The notes: generated from the letters alone by a model not told the origin. Shown: positions 51,450 to 59,172, counted from the first letter of the stretch. The stretch: 64,000 bases of DNA from an uncultured Collinsella sp. (GCA_900768435.1 CAAGCW010000030.1:1-64000), one strand, 5' to 3'. Numbers and translations are program-made.

Positions 51450-52472
51450 CTAGCGCGAGGTCGAGGCGCGGTGTTCAATGTGGCCGGGGATTTCGATGCG
51501 CTTGGGAGCCAGCTTTGCGGCCTCGCCCACCGTGGTGGTGACCACATCGACACGCTCGGACAGACGCTCGACCACACGCTCGGCGATGGTGATGGTGTCC
51601 TGCGCGGCCGTGGTCACGCCGCCAAAGAGCACATGGTTCCAGGGGTAATCGTCAAACGTCGCGATCTTGAGGCCCGCCGGCAGCGAGGGGCCGAGCTGCG
51701 CGAGCGCCTCGGTCAGACGCAGGAAGACCAGGCCGTTGACGGCAATGAGGCCGAGCTTTTTGCCCGCATAGTCGCGGATGGCCTCGTCCAGGCGGCTGAC
51801 GCCCTCGGCGCCACCGTCGGCCAAGGTGACGACCTCGCCGGCCAGGCCACGGCGCGAGAGCTCGTCGGCAAAGGCCTCGGCGCGCTCGCGACGCACGGGA
51901 CTGTCGTCGCTCGCCTCGGTGAGCAGGCACAGACGCTCGCTGCCCGCAGCGGCCAAGGCGTCTACCAAGCCAACGACCAGCTCGCGGTTGTTGGAGGTCA
52001 CCAGGTCGATGCCGCCGCCGGCAACGTCGCGGTCGAGCAGCACGACGGGCAGACGTCCCGCGGCCGCGGCGATTGCCTCATCGTTGCCGCCACAGGTGTT
52101 GACGACCAGGCCGTCCACGCCGGCATCGATCAATCTGGTGAGCGACTCCGCCTCCTTAGCGGGATCGTTGCCGCTAATGGCCGTCATGAGCGAGCAGCCG
52201 CGCACGGCGGCGCTGGCGGAAAGGCCCTCGAGCATGGCGCTCGAGAACGGGTTGGCGATGTCGGCCAGGATCACGCCGATAAGGTTGGTGCGCGAGCTGC
52301 GCAAATTGCGCGCGGCGGCACGCGGACGATAGCCGGTACGCTCGATGACCCCGGCGATGCGGGCGCGGGTTTCCTCGGTCATCTGCCCGGGGCGGTGATT
52401 GAGATAGCGCGAGACCGTGGCCGGGCTCACGCCCGCCTCGGCGGCAATGTCTTTGATTCTCATCTGCGCCAT
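51450..52472 (-). CDS. LacI-family transcriptional regulator
   Basis: 340 residues. N-terminal helix-turn-helix and hinge MRIKDIAAEAGVSPATVSRYLNHRPGQMTEETRARIAGVIERTGYRPRAAAR, then a periplasmic-binding-like effector domain (FDDYPWNHVLFGGVTTAAQ near the end). It is divergent from kdgK; palindromic operators with the CCGATTTCG core lie between them and again at 55966, so it likely represses the sugar-acid locus. Start set at MAQMRIKD (52472). Confidence 0.9.
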   Translation of the reverse strand: MAQMRIKDIAAEAGVSPATVSRYLNHRPGQMTEETRARIAGVIERTGYRPRAAARNLRSSRTNLIGVILADIANPFSSAMLEGLSASAAVRGCSLMTAISGNDPAKEAESLTRLIDAGVDGLVVNTCGGNDEAIAAAAGRLPVVLLDRDVAGGGIDLVTSNNRELVVGLVDALAAAGSERLCLLTEASDDSPVRRERAEAFADELSRRGLAGEVVTLADGGAEGVSRLDEAIRDYAGKKLGLIAVNGLVFLRLTEALAQLGPSLPAGLKIATFDDYPWNHVLFGGVTTAAQDTITIAERVVERLSERVDVVTTTVGEAAKLAPKRIEIPGHIEHRASTSR

Positions 52473-52537
52473 AGCGCACCCCGTTTCCCAATTGTCGGCG
52501 GCCTCTGCCATTTTAGGCATTTTTTTAAAAATCTCGC

Positions 52538-52564
52538 TTGCAAAACGCTGTAGGTGAGTATACT
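52538..52564 (+). promoter_or_regulatory. promoter of kdgK
   Basis: TTGCAA (52538-52543), 15-nt spacer, TATACT (52559-52564). The same TTGCAA-TATACT pair precedes the other operator at 55966. Confidence 0.6.
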
Positions 52565-52574
52565 ACAACTCGAA

Positions 52575-52602
52575 ACGAAACCGATTTCGTAAACCGATTT
52601 CG
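52575..52602. promoter_or_regulatory. LacI-type operator upstream of kdgK
   Basis: ACGAAA-CCGA-TTTCGT (52575-52590), immediately downstream of the promoter, followed by an overlapping ACCGATTTCGGT (52593-52604). The same 16-mer recurs within 55966-55983. The CG-centred odd palindrome is typical for LacI proteins. Confidence 0.75.
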
Positions 52603-52606
52603 GTAA

Positions 52607-52664
52607 GCGTTGGCACGGAGGTGCAAAGATGCACCCTACCGTCTTGGCACCTGCGTGCCAACGC
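52607..52664 (+). ncRNA. leader RNA motif 1, kdgK
   Basis: Structured leader between operator and kdgK. Outer stem GCGTTGGCAC (52607-52616) with GTGCCAACGC (52655-52664), inner stem AGGTGC/GCACCT, and a terminal hairpin AAGAT-(GCACCCTACC)-GTCTT. The copy at 55986-56043 has a different outer stem sequence but the same inner block AAGAYGCACCCTACCRTCTTGGCA. Confidence 0.7.
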
Positions 52665-52707
52665 CATATCAAAGGTGTACGCACGAGCAAGAAGGAGCTG
52701 CGCGACC

Positions 52708-53742
52708 ATGGGTAAAACGGTTCTTACCTTCGGCGAGATCATGATGAGGCTCTCGCCCAAAGATCATCTGCGCATTGAGCAGGCGACCGAGTTTGATGTC
52801 CGCTACGGCGGCGCCGAGGCCAACACCGCGCTTTCCCTGGCCTACCAGGGCGACAAGGCCGCTTACGTCTCCGTTGTCCCTGCCAACCGCCTGGGCGAGT
52901 GCGCTCTGCGTTCGCTCAAGGTCTACGACGTCGACACCACGCGCGTCGTGCGCCAGGGCGACCGTCTTGGTTCCTACGTGTTTGAGGTTGGCGCCTCGCA
53001 GCGCGGCAACGGCTGCGTCTACGACCGCAAGTACTCGGCCATCAACATGGCAAAGCGCGACGTCTTTGATTGGGACGAGATCCTCAAGGGCATCGACGTC
53101 TTCTACTTCTCTGGCGTGACGCCCGCCGTGTCCGACGAGATGGCCGCTGCCTGCAAGGATGCCCTCACCGCCTGCCGCGCCAAGGGCATCACCACCGTCT
53201 GCGACGTGAACTATCGCGGCAAGATGTGGTCGCCAGAGAAGTCGCAGGCCACCATGAAGGAGCTCCTGCCGCTCGTCGACATCTGCATCGCCAACGATGA
53301 GGACGCACCTGCCGGCCTCGGTATGACCTGCGTCTCCGGCTCCCTTGCCCACGGCATCGAGGAGCGCGACACCTACGTCGAGATGGCCCGTCAGATCTGC
53401 ACCGAGTACGGCTGCAAAAACGTCGCCTCGGTCGTCCGTAACATTTCCTGCGTCGAGCGCTCCATTTGGATGGGCATGCTCTTTGACGCCGAGAGCGGCG
53501 AGCACTGGTTCTCCCCTGCTCACGACGTGCACGTGCTCGAGGGCGTTGCCGCCGGCGATGCTTTCAACGCCGGTCTCGTCCATGCCCTCATCAACGACTT
53601 TGACCCGCAGGACGCCGTCAACTACGCGATTGCGGCCTCGATCCTCAAGCTCACCATCAAGGGCGATTCCAACTTGGTGACCGCAGACGAGATCGCAGCC
53701 GTGGCATCCGCCGCCGACGGCGGCACTCGTGTCGCGCGCTAA
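52708..53742 (+). CDS. kdgK: 2-keto-3-deoxygluconate kinase
   Basis: PfkB-family sugar kinase, 344 residues, phosphorylating KDG to KDPG. It shows the N-terminal substrate loop FDVRYGGAEANTALSLAYQG, the CDVNYRGKMW block and the ATP/catalytic motif VAAGDAFNAGLVHAL. KdgK identity follows from the neighbouring eda and the DhuD/DhuI-like genes; other PfkB specificities are not excluded. ATG at 52708 has GAAGGAG upstream. Confidence 0.9.
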   Translation: MGKTVLTFGEIMMRLSPKDHLRIEQATEFDVRYGGAEANTALSLAYQGDKAAYVSVVPANRLGECALRSLKVYDVDTTRVVRQGDRLGSYVFEVGASQRGNGCVYDRKYSAINMAKRDVFDWDEILKGIDVFYFSGVTPAVSDEMAAACKDALTACRAKGITTVCDVNYRGKMWSPEKSQATMKELLPLVDICIANDEDAPAGLGMTCVSGSLAHGIEERDTYVEMARQICTEYGCKNVASVVRNISCVERSIWMGMLFDAESGEHWFSPAHDVHVLEGVAAGDAFNAGLVHALINDFDPQDAVNYAIAASILKLTIKGDSNLVTADEIAAVASAADGGTRVAR

Positions 53743-53756
53743 GCCGTCTCCATTCC

Positions 53757-53796
53757 GCGGGCCGCAGCCATCCATACCCATACCCCTGCGGCCCGC
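53757..53796 (+). terminator. hairpin after kdgK
   Basis: Perfect 11-bp arms GCGGGCCGCAG / CTGCGGCCCGC, 18-nt loop, 14 nt after the kdgK stop. No T-run; it may shield or attenuate the transcript before eda. Confidence 0.45.
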
Positions 53797-53814
53797 TCTC
53801 CGATTCTTCCGGTC

Positions 53815-53945
53815 GGGCAAAACCACCAGTCCCATTCCGGTTTTGCCCGGCATTCCCTACACGACTGGCCGCGCAGCCGATTTTGAAATTGCTTGTGACC
53901 CCAAGCAGTGCCTCCGATAACCAATCCGAAATCGGCTCCTGGCCA
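53815..53945 (+). ncRNA. leader RNA motif 2, eda
   Basis: Stem P1 GGGCAAAACC/GGTTTTGCCC (53815-53824, 53839-53848) with loop block CAGTCCCATTCC. A conserved ATTCC-TA-ACGACTG follows, whose GACTG (53863-53867) can pair with CAGTC (53827-53831) as a pseudoknot. P2 is TGGCC/GGCCA and AGCCGATTT/AAATCGGCT, enclosing a small hairpin and the fixed block AGTGCCTCCGATAACC (53907-53922). The copy at 56065-56190 keeps blocks and pairing but changes stem sequences. Confidence 0.8.
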
Positions 53946-53996
53946 GCACATTTGGCAATCATGCGCCCGCGTGCGCCGCACATCGAAAGGAACATC

Positions 53997-54638
53997 ATGT
54001 TCGATCAGTTCTATACCACGCTTGAGTCCCTGGGCATCGTGCCCGTCGTCGTGCTCGACAAGGTCGAGGACGCTGCCCCGCTCGCCCACGCCCTCATGGC
54101 AGCCGGCATGAAGTCCGCCGAGGTCACCTTCCGCACCGCCTGCGCCGCCGAGTGCATCGCCGCTATGGCCGAGGCCGAGCCCGAGATGTGCGTTGGCGCC
54201 GGCACCGTCCTGACTGTCGAGCAGGTTGAGCAGGCCCGCGCCGCCGGTGCCAAGTTCATCGTCTCCCCGGGTTACAACGAGGACGTCGTGAAGCACTGCA
54301 TCGATATCGACCTGCCCGTCCTTCCCGGCACCGTGACCCCCTCCGAGGTCACCGCCGCCGTCAACCTGGGCCTCAAGGTCACCAAGTTCTTCCCCGCGGC
54401 TCAGTATGGCGGACTCAACACCATCAAGGCCCTCGCTGCCCCGTTTGTCGGCCATCGCTTTATGCCCACCGGCGGCGTGAGCACCGCTAACGTCGAGGAG
54501 TACCTGAGCTCGAGCGCCATCATCGCCTGCGGTGGCACCTGGATGGTCAAGCCGGCCCTGTTCGCCGACGGCGACTTCTCCAAGGTCGAGCAGATCGCCC
54601 GCGAGGCCATGGACGTCGTCAAGAAGGTCCGCGGCTAA
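53997..54638 (+). CDS. eda: 2-keto-3-deoxy-6-phosphogluconate aldolase
   Basis: Splits KDPG into pyruvate and glyceraldehyde-3-phosphate by a Schiff base. 213 residues: Glu in SAEVTFRT, GAGTVLTVEQ, and the Schiff-base Lys in VTKFFPAAQYGG, with the sugar-phosphate loop MPTGGVS. ATG at 53997 has AAAGGA upstream; the longer open frame reads through the leader RNA. Co-oriented with kdgK, 254 nt downstream. Confidence 0.95.
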   Translation: MFDQFYTTLESLGIVPVVVLDKVEDAAPLAHALMAAGMKSAEVTFRTACAAECIAAMAEAEPEMCVGAGTVLTVEQVEQARAAGAKFIVSPGYNEDVVKHCIDIDLPVLPGTVTPSEVTAAVNLGLKVTKFFPAAQYGGLNTIKALAAPFVGHRFMPTGGVSTANVEEYLSSSAIIACGGTWMVKPALFADGDFSKVEQIAREAMDVVKKVRG

Positions 54639-54904
54639 CTCCACCACCTGAGGACGGGGTGGAAATGGTAGGTTTTCTGCTTGACTTCCCCGTTTGATTC
54701 GCTCTCTATCGTGGGGGCGCGGCCACGGTTGCGCCCCTTTAAAACGGCTCGGAAGCGCGCCGTTTCCGTCACGAACAAGAACCGAAACCGTCTTGTATGC
54801 TGATAGAACGTGACGGAAGCGACACGCACCCGAGCCGCTTTTCCCACTCGGCTGGCAGCCGCGCTCAACGAAGCCACTTCGGCAAAAACCAACCCGTCAA
54901 AACA
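54639..54904. other. gap after eda, little content
   Basis: Apart from a CCACC/GGTGG hairpin at 54641-54663, no gene or clear element is seen until the terminator at 54905. Confidence 0.5.
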
Positions 54905-54975
54905 GCTGCGGCGCCGTCTGGAGGAATGGACCCCTGCTTCCGGTCTTTTCCTCCAAGCGGCGCCGCAGCCTTTTT
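54905..54975 (+). terminator. large terminator-like hairpin after eda
   Basis: Arms GCTGCGGCGCCG-tct-GGAGGAA and TTCCTCC-aag-CGGCGCCGCAGC (54905-54926, 54948-54969) followed by CTTTTTG. It lies 267 nt past the eda stop, so it may be a transcript end with a long untranslated tail. Confidence 0.65.
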
Positions 54976-55000
54976 GCGCCCCAATAGCACCCCCGCACTT

Positions 55001-55059
55001 GCGGTGAAATACAGACTGTTTACGCCGCCAGAACCGCAAAACAGTCCATATTTCACCGC
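55001..55059. repeat. 59-bp palindrome, family III (GCGGTGAAATA)
   Basis: Arms GCGGTGAAATACAGACTGTTT and AAACAGTCCATATTTCACCGC match at 19 of 21 positions. Same family as 58367-58427 and 61313-61376. It lies 19 bp past the GntR gene stop. Confidence 0.85.
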
Positions 55060-55078
55060 AGCTAAGTAAGGGAACGAG

Positions 55079-55771
55079 TTAGATGGCCGAGTCAGGGGGT
55101 AGCTCAAAATAGTCGGGATGCAAGGCGATAACCGGACCCTGCTCCTCGGGCATCAGATGCAAGTGCGTCTCTGCCAGATAGCTCGCCGTGTCGGTATCGC
55201 CCTTTTTAATGGCCTCGAGAATCCGACGATGCTGCCGACGAATCGGATCCCAATCCAGATCCTGCGACACCATACGCAACCAGTTATATCGCTCAAAATG
55301 CGTGTTGACGCTCTTCATCCAATCCCACAACATGTGACGGCCGGCAATCTCAAAACACGTCTCATGGAACAGGTTGTCCAGATCGAAAAAGCGTCGCGTT
55401 TCGCGATGGTCGAGCGATTCGGACTCGGTCAGAATCTGCTCGAGCCGATGCTTTTGCTCGAGCGTGGCGGCCGAGCAACATTTAATGAGCACGCTTCTCT
55501 CGAGCTTCTCGCGCAAGAAGCAGGCGTTCTCGGCGCGCTCCATGCTGATTTTTGAGACATAGGTGCCGCTTTTGGGACGGGTTTCCACCAGCTCCTGCTC
55601 ACGCAGGCGCACAAAGGACTCGCGAATGGGCGTGCGCCCGATTCCCGTCTCCTTTTCCAGACCAATCGCCGATAAGCGCGTGCCGGGCTTGAGCTCGGCA
55701 TAGATGATCTTGGAGCGCAATGCGTTGTATGCCTGATCTTGCAGGCTCTGATGATGCTGGTGCTGTTCCAT
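55079..55771 (-). CDS. GntR/FadR-type regulator with FCD domain
   Basis: 230 residues. N-terminal winged helix (10-75): LQDQAYNALRSKI ... PGTRLSAIGLEKETGIGRTPIRESFVRLREQELV; C-terminal all-helical FCD ligand domain (about 90-215) with the metal-site histidines seen in DLDNLFHETCFEIAG, QHRRILEAI and AETHL. FCD regulators of this kind often sense uronates or other organic acids (UxuR/ExuR-like). Start at 55771 has GAGGG upstream. Likely binds the palindrome AGGTGAACGTTCACCT at 55899 and its relative at 57295. Confidence 0.9.
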   Translation of the reverse strand: MEQHQHHQSLQDQAYNALRSKIIYAELKPGTRLSAIGLEKETGIGRTPIRESFVRLREQELVETRPKSGTYVSKISMERAENACFLREKLERSVLIKCCSAATLEQKHRLEQILTESESLDHRETRRFFDLDNLFHETCFEIAGRHMLWDWMKSVNTHFERYNWLRMVSQDLDWDPIRRQHRRILEAIKKGDTDTASYLAETHLHLMPEEQGPVIALHPDYFELPPDSAI

Positions 55772-55898
55772 AAAGCCCTCGAATGAAGCCCACGGTTTGT
55801 CGAATATCACCACGTAATACTATCGCATCCCCCATCCCACGGCGATGTTTGAGGGGTAAGGCTGGGATTCGGCATTTGACCGACAATTTGTTGCAATT

Positions 55899-55914
55899 AG
55901 GTGAACGTTCACCT
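55899..55914. promoter_or_regulatory. palindromic operator, probably GntR-bound
   Basis: Perfect 16-bp palindrome AGGTGAACGTTCACCT between the gntR-type gene and the divergent YczE gene; the same 12-bp core is at 57296-57307. It overlaps the region just upstream of the -35 box. Confidence 0.7.
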
Positions 55915-55930
55915 ATTTCTTCTATTTCGC

Positions 55931-55983
55931 TTTGCAAATGGATTCCCGTGCGTATACTAAATCTCAACGAAACCGATTTCGTT
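55931..55983 (+). promoter_or_regulatory. promoter and LacI-type operator of the YczE gene
   Basis: TTGCAA (55932-55937), 15-nt spacer, TATACT (55953-55958), then AACGAAA-CCGA-TTTCGTT (55966-55983), the same operator as at kdgK at the same distance from the -10 box. A repressor here would sit on the start site. Confidence 0.75.
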
Positions 55984-55985
55984 AC

Positions 55986-56043
55986 GCATGGGCAATAGGA
56001 CGCTAAGACGCACCCTACCATCTTGGCATCCTATTGCCCATGC
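55986..56043 (+). ncRNA. leader RNA motif 1, YczE gene
   Basis: 15-bp perfect outer stem GCATGGGCAATAGGA (55986-56000) with TCCTATTGCCCATGC (56029-56043), enclosing AAGACGCACCCTACCATCTTG. The stem sequence differs from the kdgK copy while pairing is kept, which is covariation. Confidence 0.7.
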
Positions 56044-56064
56044 CATGTCATTTGCTTTCCTCCC

Positions 56065-56190
56065 GTCTCGTTGAGCCCTTCAGTCCCATTCCGGCACAAC
56101 GAGACATTCCTAGACGACTGACCATGGGGCCGGCTTTTCTGCCCTTAAGGCAGTGCCTCCGATAACCCTCTTCTTTGCCGGCCCAGGTCA
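56065..56190 (+). ncRNA. leader RNA motif 2, YczE gene
   Basis: P1 GTCTCGTTG/CAACGAGAC (56065-56073, 56097-56105) with CAGTCCCATTCC in the loop; ATTCCTAGACGACTG follows, GACTG (56116-56120) complementary to CAGTC (56081-56085). P2 TGACC/GGTCA and GGGCCGGC/GCCGGCCC enclose a CTGCC/GGCAG hairpin and the block TGCCTCCGATAACC. It ends 43 nt before the ATG, so it could gate translation. Confidence 0.8.
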
Positions 56191-56233
56191 GACATGCTTT
56201 TCAAATATTTTTCAACCGAAAGGACGCAGCAGT

Positions 56234-56917
56234 ATGCGACCGCTCATCATCATGCATGGCGAGAAGATCGACTGGCGTCATACCGTCATAAGAATGCTGA
56301 TGTATCTGGCAGGCGTTGCCGTACTGGCACTCGGCATGAGCCTCCAGACGGCATCTGGCCTGGGCGTCGCCGCGCTCACGTGCTTTGCCACGACCCTATC
56401 CATGCTCACGGGCAAAACGCTCGGCTTTTGGATTACGGCCACCTATGTCGCTTACATCGCGGCGCAGCTGGCCATCTTGCGGCGTGAATTTCAGCCGCGC
56501 ATTTTGCTCGAGCTTTGCTTCTCGACGCTGATGGGTGGCTTCACCGATTTTTTCATGGCGGTCAACCCGCTGCATCCCACGGCACTTCCCGCACAGGTGG
56601 CGACCATGCTGCTTTCCCTCGCGATCACCGCATTTGGCGTCAGCCTCGTCGTCAACATGGGCGTTGTCCCCAACGCACCCGACGGCCTAGTGCAGGTCAT
56701 TGCCGAAAAGCTTAAGCGCCGCTTTGGAGACGTGAAGGTCGTGTTCGACTGTTCGCACGTCGCCGCCTCGCTCACGCTGTCGCTGGTATGCATGCACAAC
56801 TTAGGCGGCTTTGGCATAACCACCGCCATCTCGGCACTGTTCTTGGGCCACATCATCAACTTCACCAACAAGCTGTTTGCCCAGCGATTCGTCCGCATGG
56901 CGTTTGGCGCCAAATAG
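56234..56917 (+). CDS. YczE/YitT-type integral membrane protein
   Basis: 227 residues with five or six predicted membrane helices. ALGMSLQTASGLGVAALTCFATTLS and GVSLVVNMGVVPNAPDGLVQVIAEKL fit the YczE-like DUF6198 family; substrate unknown. ATG at 56234 has AAAGGA upstream. It carries both leader RNA motifs and the LacI operator, so in this regulon it is a candidate uronate or KDG transporter or sensor, which is inference. Confidence 0.75.
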   Translation: MRPLIIMHGEKIDWRHTVIRMLMYLAGVAVLALGMSLQTASGLGVAALTCFATTLSMLTGKTLGFWITATYVAYIAAQLAILRREFQPRILLELCFSTLMGGFTDFFMAVNPLHPTALPAQVATMLLSLAITAFGVSLVVNMGVVPNAPDGLVQVIAEKLKRRFGDVKVVFDCSHVAASLTLSLVCMHNLGGFGITTAISALFLGHIINFTNKLFAQRFVRMAFGAK

Positions 56918-57086
56918 CGAACAGCCGCGGAGCAACCGAGGCGCGAGTGCCCGGTATATCGATGTCGCAAATAACGACGCACGCGCTATACGGACGATAA
57001 GGAATAGCCCGTCGCAAACCCCGCAAGCGGCGCTATATGTTGCTATAACTTGACATAAATTGGCTCATTGCCAGCCGGCATGCAAA

Positions 57087-57116
57087 AGGCCCCAAGCCAT
57101 TCGCGGCTTGGGGCCT
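57087..57116. terminator. hairpin after the YczE gene
   Basis: Perfect 12-bp arms AGGCCCCAAGCC / GGCTTGGGGCCT, 6-nt loop; preceded by AAAA, so the minus strand has a TTTT tail. Transcript end inferred. Confidence 0.5.
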
Positions 57117-57293
57117 GCCTGGTAACACAGGTCTTTCGGACTACGCTCGCTCGTATTTCGTGGCGCGGCCTGTCCCCTGTTTCATGATCGCGTTTCGGCT
57201 GAGCAGAGATTCGAGCGCGGACAATGTTCGTGCACGAGTGCTACTCCACGTGACGGACATTGCGACGAGCGGCTACAACCGTTCGCCTATTAA

Positions 57294-57358
57294 AAGTGAA
57301 CGTTCACCTGATTCTGGGGAAAGCTGGGTATTAATTCCTCTGCTTCTCCTATACTGAG
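57294..57358 (+). promoter_or_regulatory. operator and promoter region of the DhuD-like gene
   Basis: GTGAACGTTCAC at 57296-57307 matches the core of the palindrome at 55901-55912. A TATACT box (57349-57354) lies 40 nt downstream, about 55 nt before the ATG at 57413. No LacI-type site is seen here. The rest of the 495-nt gap from 56918 holds nothing else I can name. Confidence 0.6.
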
Positions 57359-57412
57359 CTTGTATTAGAAACAAGACTTTTATAGATGAACGTTTCTTTT
57401 GAAAGGATCGCT

Positions 57413-58222
57413 ATGTCTGATCTTATGGACAGCTTCCGCTTGGATGGCAAGGTCGCACTCGTGACCGGCGCCACCTACGGCATTGGCATGGCCATTGCCG
57501 AGGCGCTCGGCGAGGCCGGCGCCAAGATCGCCTTTAACGCCCGCCACGCCGACAAGGTCGCCGAGGCCGAGAAGCACTACCGCGAGCTGGGCTTTGAGGC
57601 TCACGGCTACGTGGCCGATGTCACTGACGAGGCCGTCGTCGCCGAGCTCGTCGCCAAGATCGAGGCCGATTTTGGCACCACGCCCGACATCCTGGTCAAC
57701 AATGCAGGTGTTATCCAGCGCACCCCCATGCTCGACATGAGCGCCGAGGACTTCCGTCGCGTCGTCGACATCGATCTTAACGCCCCGTTCATCGTCTCCA
57801 AGGCCTGCCTGCCCGGCATGATCGCCAAGGGTCACGGCAAGATCATCAACATCTGCTCGATGATGAGCGAGCTTGGCCGCGAGACCATCGCTGGCTACGC
57901 CGCTGCCAAGGGCGGTCTGAAGATGCTCACCAAGAACATCTGCTCCGAGTTTGGCGAGGCCAACATCCAGTGCAATGGCATTGGGCCTGGCTACATCGCC
58001 ACGCCGCAGACCGCGCCGCTGCGCGAGACGCAGCCCGACGGCAGCCGTCACCCGTTTGACCAGTTCATCATCGCCAAGACCCCGGCCGCCCGTTGGGGCA
58101 CGCCCGAGGACCTGAAGGGCCCCGCTGTGTTCCTGGCCTCCGATGCCTCGAACTTCGTCAACGGCCACATCCTCTACGTCGACGGCGGCATCCTGGCATA
58201 CATCGGCAAGCAGCCCCAGTAG
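57413..58222 (+). CDS. SDR oxidoreductase, DhuD/KduD-like
   Basis: 269-residue short-chain dehydrogenase: cofactor loop TGATYGIGMA, NNAGV, catalytic Ser near ICSMMSELGRETIAGYAAAKGG (Tyr and Lys in YAAAK), and a C-terminal GGILAYIGKQPQ. KduD and DhuD reduce 3-deoxy-D-glycero-2,5-hexodiulosonate to KDG, which suits kdgK and eda nearby and the RpiB-fold isomerase downstream. ATG at 57413 has GAAAGGA. The gluconate 5-dehydrogenase subgroup is the alternative. Confidence 0.85.
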   Translation: MSDLMDSFRLDGKVALVTGATYGIGMAIAEALGEAGAKIAFNARHADKVAEAEKHYRELGFEAHGYVADVTDEAVVAELVAKIEADFGTTPDILVNNAGVIQRTPMLDMSAEDFRRVVDIDLNAPFIVSKACLPGMIAKGHGKIINICSMMSELGRETIAGYAAAKGGLKMLTKNICSEFGEANIQCNGIGPGYIATPQTAPLRETQPDGSRHPFDQFIIAKTPAARWGTPEDLKGPAVFLASDASNFVNGHILYVDGGILAYIGKQPQ

Positions 58223-58366
58223 GCGCTGCGCGGGCTTGAGACGGGCATCTTGCCTTTCAATCGTCGGTCGCGTACCCAAGTACGCTTCCCTCCTCTTTCA
58301 AGGCAACCTGCTCCGTCTCAAGCCCGCTCGCTCACCGCGCTCCCACATTTAGGTTCATTTAGTAGT

Positions 58367-58427
58367 TACGGTGAAATAGGGATTGATTTTGACTTCTACC
58401 AGGCAAGACGGTCCGTATTTCACCGCA
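58367..58427. repeat. 61-bp palindrome, family III
   Basis: TACGGTGAAATAGGGATTG on the left and GTATTTCACCGCAA on the right, between the SDR and the isomerase genes. It ends 28 nt before the isomerase ATG. Confidence 0.8.
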
Positions 58428-58454
58428 AGTTAGAAATAGGAAAGGTATTTCGCA

Positions 58455-59096
58455 ATGAAGATCGCTCTCATCAACGAGAATTCTCAGAACTCCAAGAACC
58501 CCATGATCGAGGCTGCCCTTAAGAAGGTCGTCGAGCCCATGGGCCACACCGTCTTTAACTACGGTATGTATGCCGATGCCGACTCCAAGCCGCTCACCTA
58601 CGTTCAGAACGGCATCCTTGCCGCCGTGCTGCTCAACTCCGGCGCTGCCGACTATGTCGTGACCGGCTGCGGCACCGGCGAGGGCGCCATGCTCGCCTGC
58701 AACTCCTTCCCCGGTGTGCTCTGCGGCCATGTCGCCGACCCGCTGGATGCCTACACCTTCGCCCAGGTCAACGACGGTAACGCCGTCGCCATGCCCTTCG
58801 CCCTCAAGAACGGCTGGGGCCAGGAGCTCAACCTCGAGTACACCTTCGAGAAGCTCTTTGGCTTCGGTTCCGGCAACGGCTATCCTGCCGAGCGTGTTGA
58901 GCCCGAGCAGCGCAACAAGAAGATCCTCGACGGCGTCCGCGCTGTGACCATGCGTCCGCTCGTCGACGTCCTGGGCGAGATCGACCAGGATCTGGTCAAG
59001 GGCGCCCTGGCTGGCGAGCACTTCCAGGAGTACTTCTTCGCCAACGCCACCGACGAGGCAATCATCGCCAAGGTCAAGGAGCTCCTGGGGCTCTAA
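58455..59096 (+). CDS. RpiB/LacAB-fold isomerase, DhuI-like
   Basis: 213 residues. RpiB fold: MKIALINENSQNSKNPMIEAALKKV, VVTGCGTGEGAMLACNSFPGVLCG (the catalytic Cys loop), DAYTFAQVNDGNAVAMP. Longer than RpiB (about 150) like the streptococcal DhuI group, which isomerises 4-deoxy-L-threo-5-hexosulose uronate. Next to a DhuD-like SDR and kdgK/eda this role is likely. ATG has AGGAAAGG upstream. Confidence 0.82.
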   Translation: MKIALINENSQNSKNPMIEAALKKVVEPMGHTVFNYGMYADADSKPLTYVQNGILAAVLLNSGAADYVVTGCGTGEGAMLACNSFPGVLCGHVADPLDAYTFAQVNDGNAVAMPFALKNGWGQELNLEYTFEKLFGFGSGNGYPAERVEPEQRNKKILDGVRAVTMRPLVDVLGEIDQDLVKGALAGEHFQEYFFANATDEAIIAKVKELLGL

Positions 59097-59121
59097 TCGC
59101 ACGACTCAAAGCAGCCAACGC

Positions 59122-59163
59122 AAACGGCGGCCGTCCCGAAACCCGGGGCGGCCGCCGTTTTTT
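59122..59163 (+). terminator. terminator of the isomerase gene
   Basis: Stem AAACGGCGGCCGTCCCG with CGGGGCGGCCGCCGTTT (one mismatch), 5-nt loop, running into TTTTTT. Confidence 0.9.
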
Positions 59164-59172
59164 CTATCGAGT

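Noticed and set aside
57118..57138. Possible tRNA fragment near CCTGGTAACACAGG
   Set aside because: Only a short hairpin; no cloverleaf, T-arm or acceptor stem can be built.
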